Positions 63,065 through 64,000 of a DNA stretch of 64,000 nucleotides are shown here, piece after piece. The stretch's first letter is position 1; each line of letters starts with the position of its first letter. Source of the DNA: a virus. A program made the position numbers and the translations under genes. Under the pieces are notes generated by a model. The model saw only the letters and a program-made list of their open reading frames with translations, searched no databases and was not told the origin of the DNA. The stretch covers positions 186,001-250,000 of the IMG/VR virus record IMGVR_UViG_3300045125_000071; one strand, 5' to 3'.

Positions 63065-64000
63065 TTATCTTATTGATTTGATTCTATTACCATGTCGGGT
63101 GTTATCTGTTTTAGCACGATTCGAATTGCCTTGGTGTGTCTTTATGTTCAGGGCACCAATACCAATCTCCTGGGTCAAATTCGTGTCTACTCCTAACATC
63201 CATGGCAAACATTCTTGTTAATCACACGATATACACCATCTCTTGGGCTCTAAATCATCATCTGTAAATCCACTGATTAATACTGTTGGGACATCACAAG
63301 CCCATGCAAGCCAAGATAAACCACTACTTAATCCGATGAACATTTCCCGATCTCCTGAATGGTTCTAATCACGTTCTTAATGTCTCCAGGAGGGTGCTGG
63401 GTAGCTCCTAGCAGGGTTTGTATTCCCCATATATCCATCTCCTTCAAATTTGACCAATGTCTTCGACTTCATATCCCTTTGATTTGAGGTAATCAACGAC
63501 TTCCTGCCAACCATTCTGGTTGTTCCAATACTTAGCTTGCGCGGTTGAATGAATTGCTATAGATACTTTTTTCTTTTTATTGACATTGTGTTTTATAATC
63601 GTGGTTTTAGTTCTATATAATCAAGACCTAATATATCAGACGCAATTTTAGTTAAAGGTCCAGATATTGGATTGGTTGGATGATAATCCATATCAATATT
63701 TTTATCTTTTTAAACAACCCTAATCTATATTGCGCATATATATTATTAACAACAGAACCTGGTTTAACAAATTTGATGTCTGTATATGTTTCTCTGAATA
63801 ATTTATTCCAAAATGTTGAACATACGATTTCAACGTTGTATTTCTTTCTGAATTCTTCCACATATGGCATCCATGCTAATGTATCTCCTAATGATTTAGA
63901 TTCAAATGTTATCAATATTTTTTATTACTATAGTCACTGATTAATATCTTTTCATATTCATTAGATTTAATCACCATCTTCCAATCAACAAAATATTTTT
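63065..64000 (-). CDS. TibC-like autotransporter heptosyltransferase family protein (partial)
   Basis: Runs off the right edge (N-terminus missing) and ends at 63065, one base from the convergent GT2 gene. ITFESKSLGDTLAWMPYVEE, FRKKYNVEIVCSTFWNKLF, PGSVVNNIYAQYRLGLF; AIHSTAQAKYWN, GWQEVVDYLKSKGYEV; IGLSSGLSWLAWACDVPTVL, ISGFTDDDLEP; NVCHGC, RHEFDPGDWYWCPEHKDTPR, QFE. The four-Cys arrangement (CxxC, WCP, FEC) and FESxSLGD opening mark strand-loop-strand autotransporter O-heptosyltransferases that use a bound metal. At least six frame corrections. Confidence 0.7.

Overview
The window looks like part of a large, strongly AT-rich tailed-phage genome whose host is most likely a Bacteroidota bacterium. 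Phage evidence: very dense short genes that mostly overlap by a few bases, a T4-type RNA ligase and Dda-like helicase, a multidomain peptidoglycan hydrolase, three homing endonucleases of different families, one tRNA-Ser, and many small unknown genes of kinds common in phages. Host evidence is indirect: exported proteins of Bacteroidota type, A-rich start regions (often AACAAATAACATG) in place of Shine-Dalgarno sites, and paralogous families seen in phages of that phylum. No capsid, terminase or polymerase gene is visible, so the lineage is not settled.

The sequence carries dozens of apparent one-base frameshifts inside otherwise well-conserved genes, most at homopolymers. This is most simply explained by uncorrected long-read indels, so many genes below are given as reconstructed spans across two or more frames.

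Layout. 0-9.3 kb (minus strand): small hypothetical, membrane and lipoprotein genes and two paralogous arrays (TAVxWL...YYN and MTPKE families), with an Ala/Asp/Tyr-repeat protein. 9.3-19.6 kb (minus): nucleic-acid repair and NAD+ metabolism: RNA ligase, polynucleotide kinase, two HAD proteins, a nicotinamide phosphoribosyltransferase gene split by an antisense HNH endonuclease gene, two deoxyribosyltransferase-fold proteins, a DEDDh exonuclease, and a PRPP-synthetase-like gene split by a LAGLIDADG endonuclease gene. The two split genes match the two components of the NARP1 NAD+-reconstitution pathway. 19.6-27 kb (minus): SPFH-domain membrane protein with a Gly-rich partner, tRNA-Ser, an AAA+ ATPase, a stand-alone DnaA DNA-binding domain, and RmlC. 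27-34 kb (minus): a long unknown protein, the cell-wall hydrolase, and a PcfJ-like protein. 34-37 kb (minus): a membrane-anchored response-regulator receiver protein directly downstream of a heme oxygenase and ferredoxin-dependent bilin reductase pair. 37-51.5 kb (minus): Dda-like helicase, thymidylate synthase with a GIY-YIG endonuclease gene and the N-terminal remnant of a second thymidylate synthase, and a third paralogous array (ERYNQIIDEVY family).

Transcription switches at about 51.5 kb. From there to 63 kb the plus strand carries a continuous block of glycosyltransferases, an FkbM-type methyltransferase, an FAD-dependent oxidoreductase, a nucleotide-sugar epimerase-like protein and a sugar-phosphate isomerase-like protein. 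It meets, convergently, a minus-strand TibC-like heptosyltransferase that runs off the right edge. Together with RmlC this looks like a pathway for decorating the virion or a cell-surface glycan.

The two most notable systems are the bilin cassette with its neighbouring receiver-domain protein, and the NAD+-repair locus in which both enzymes are interrupted by unrelated homing endonuclease genes beside RNA-repair enzymes.
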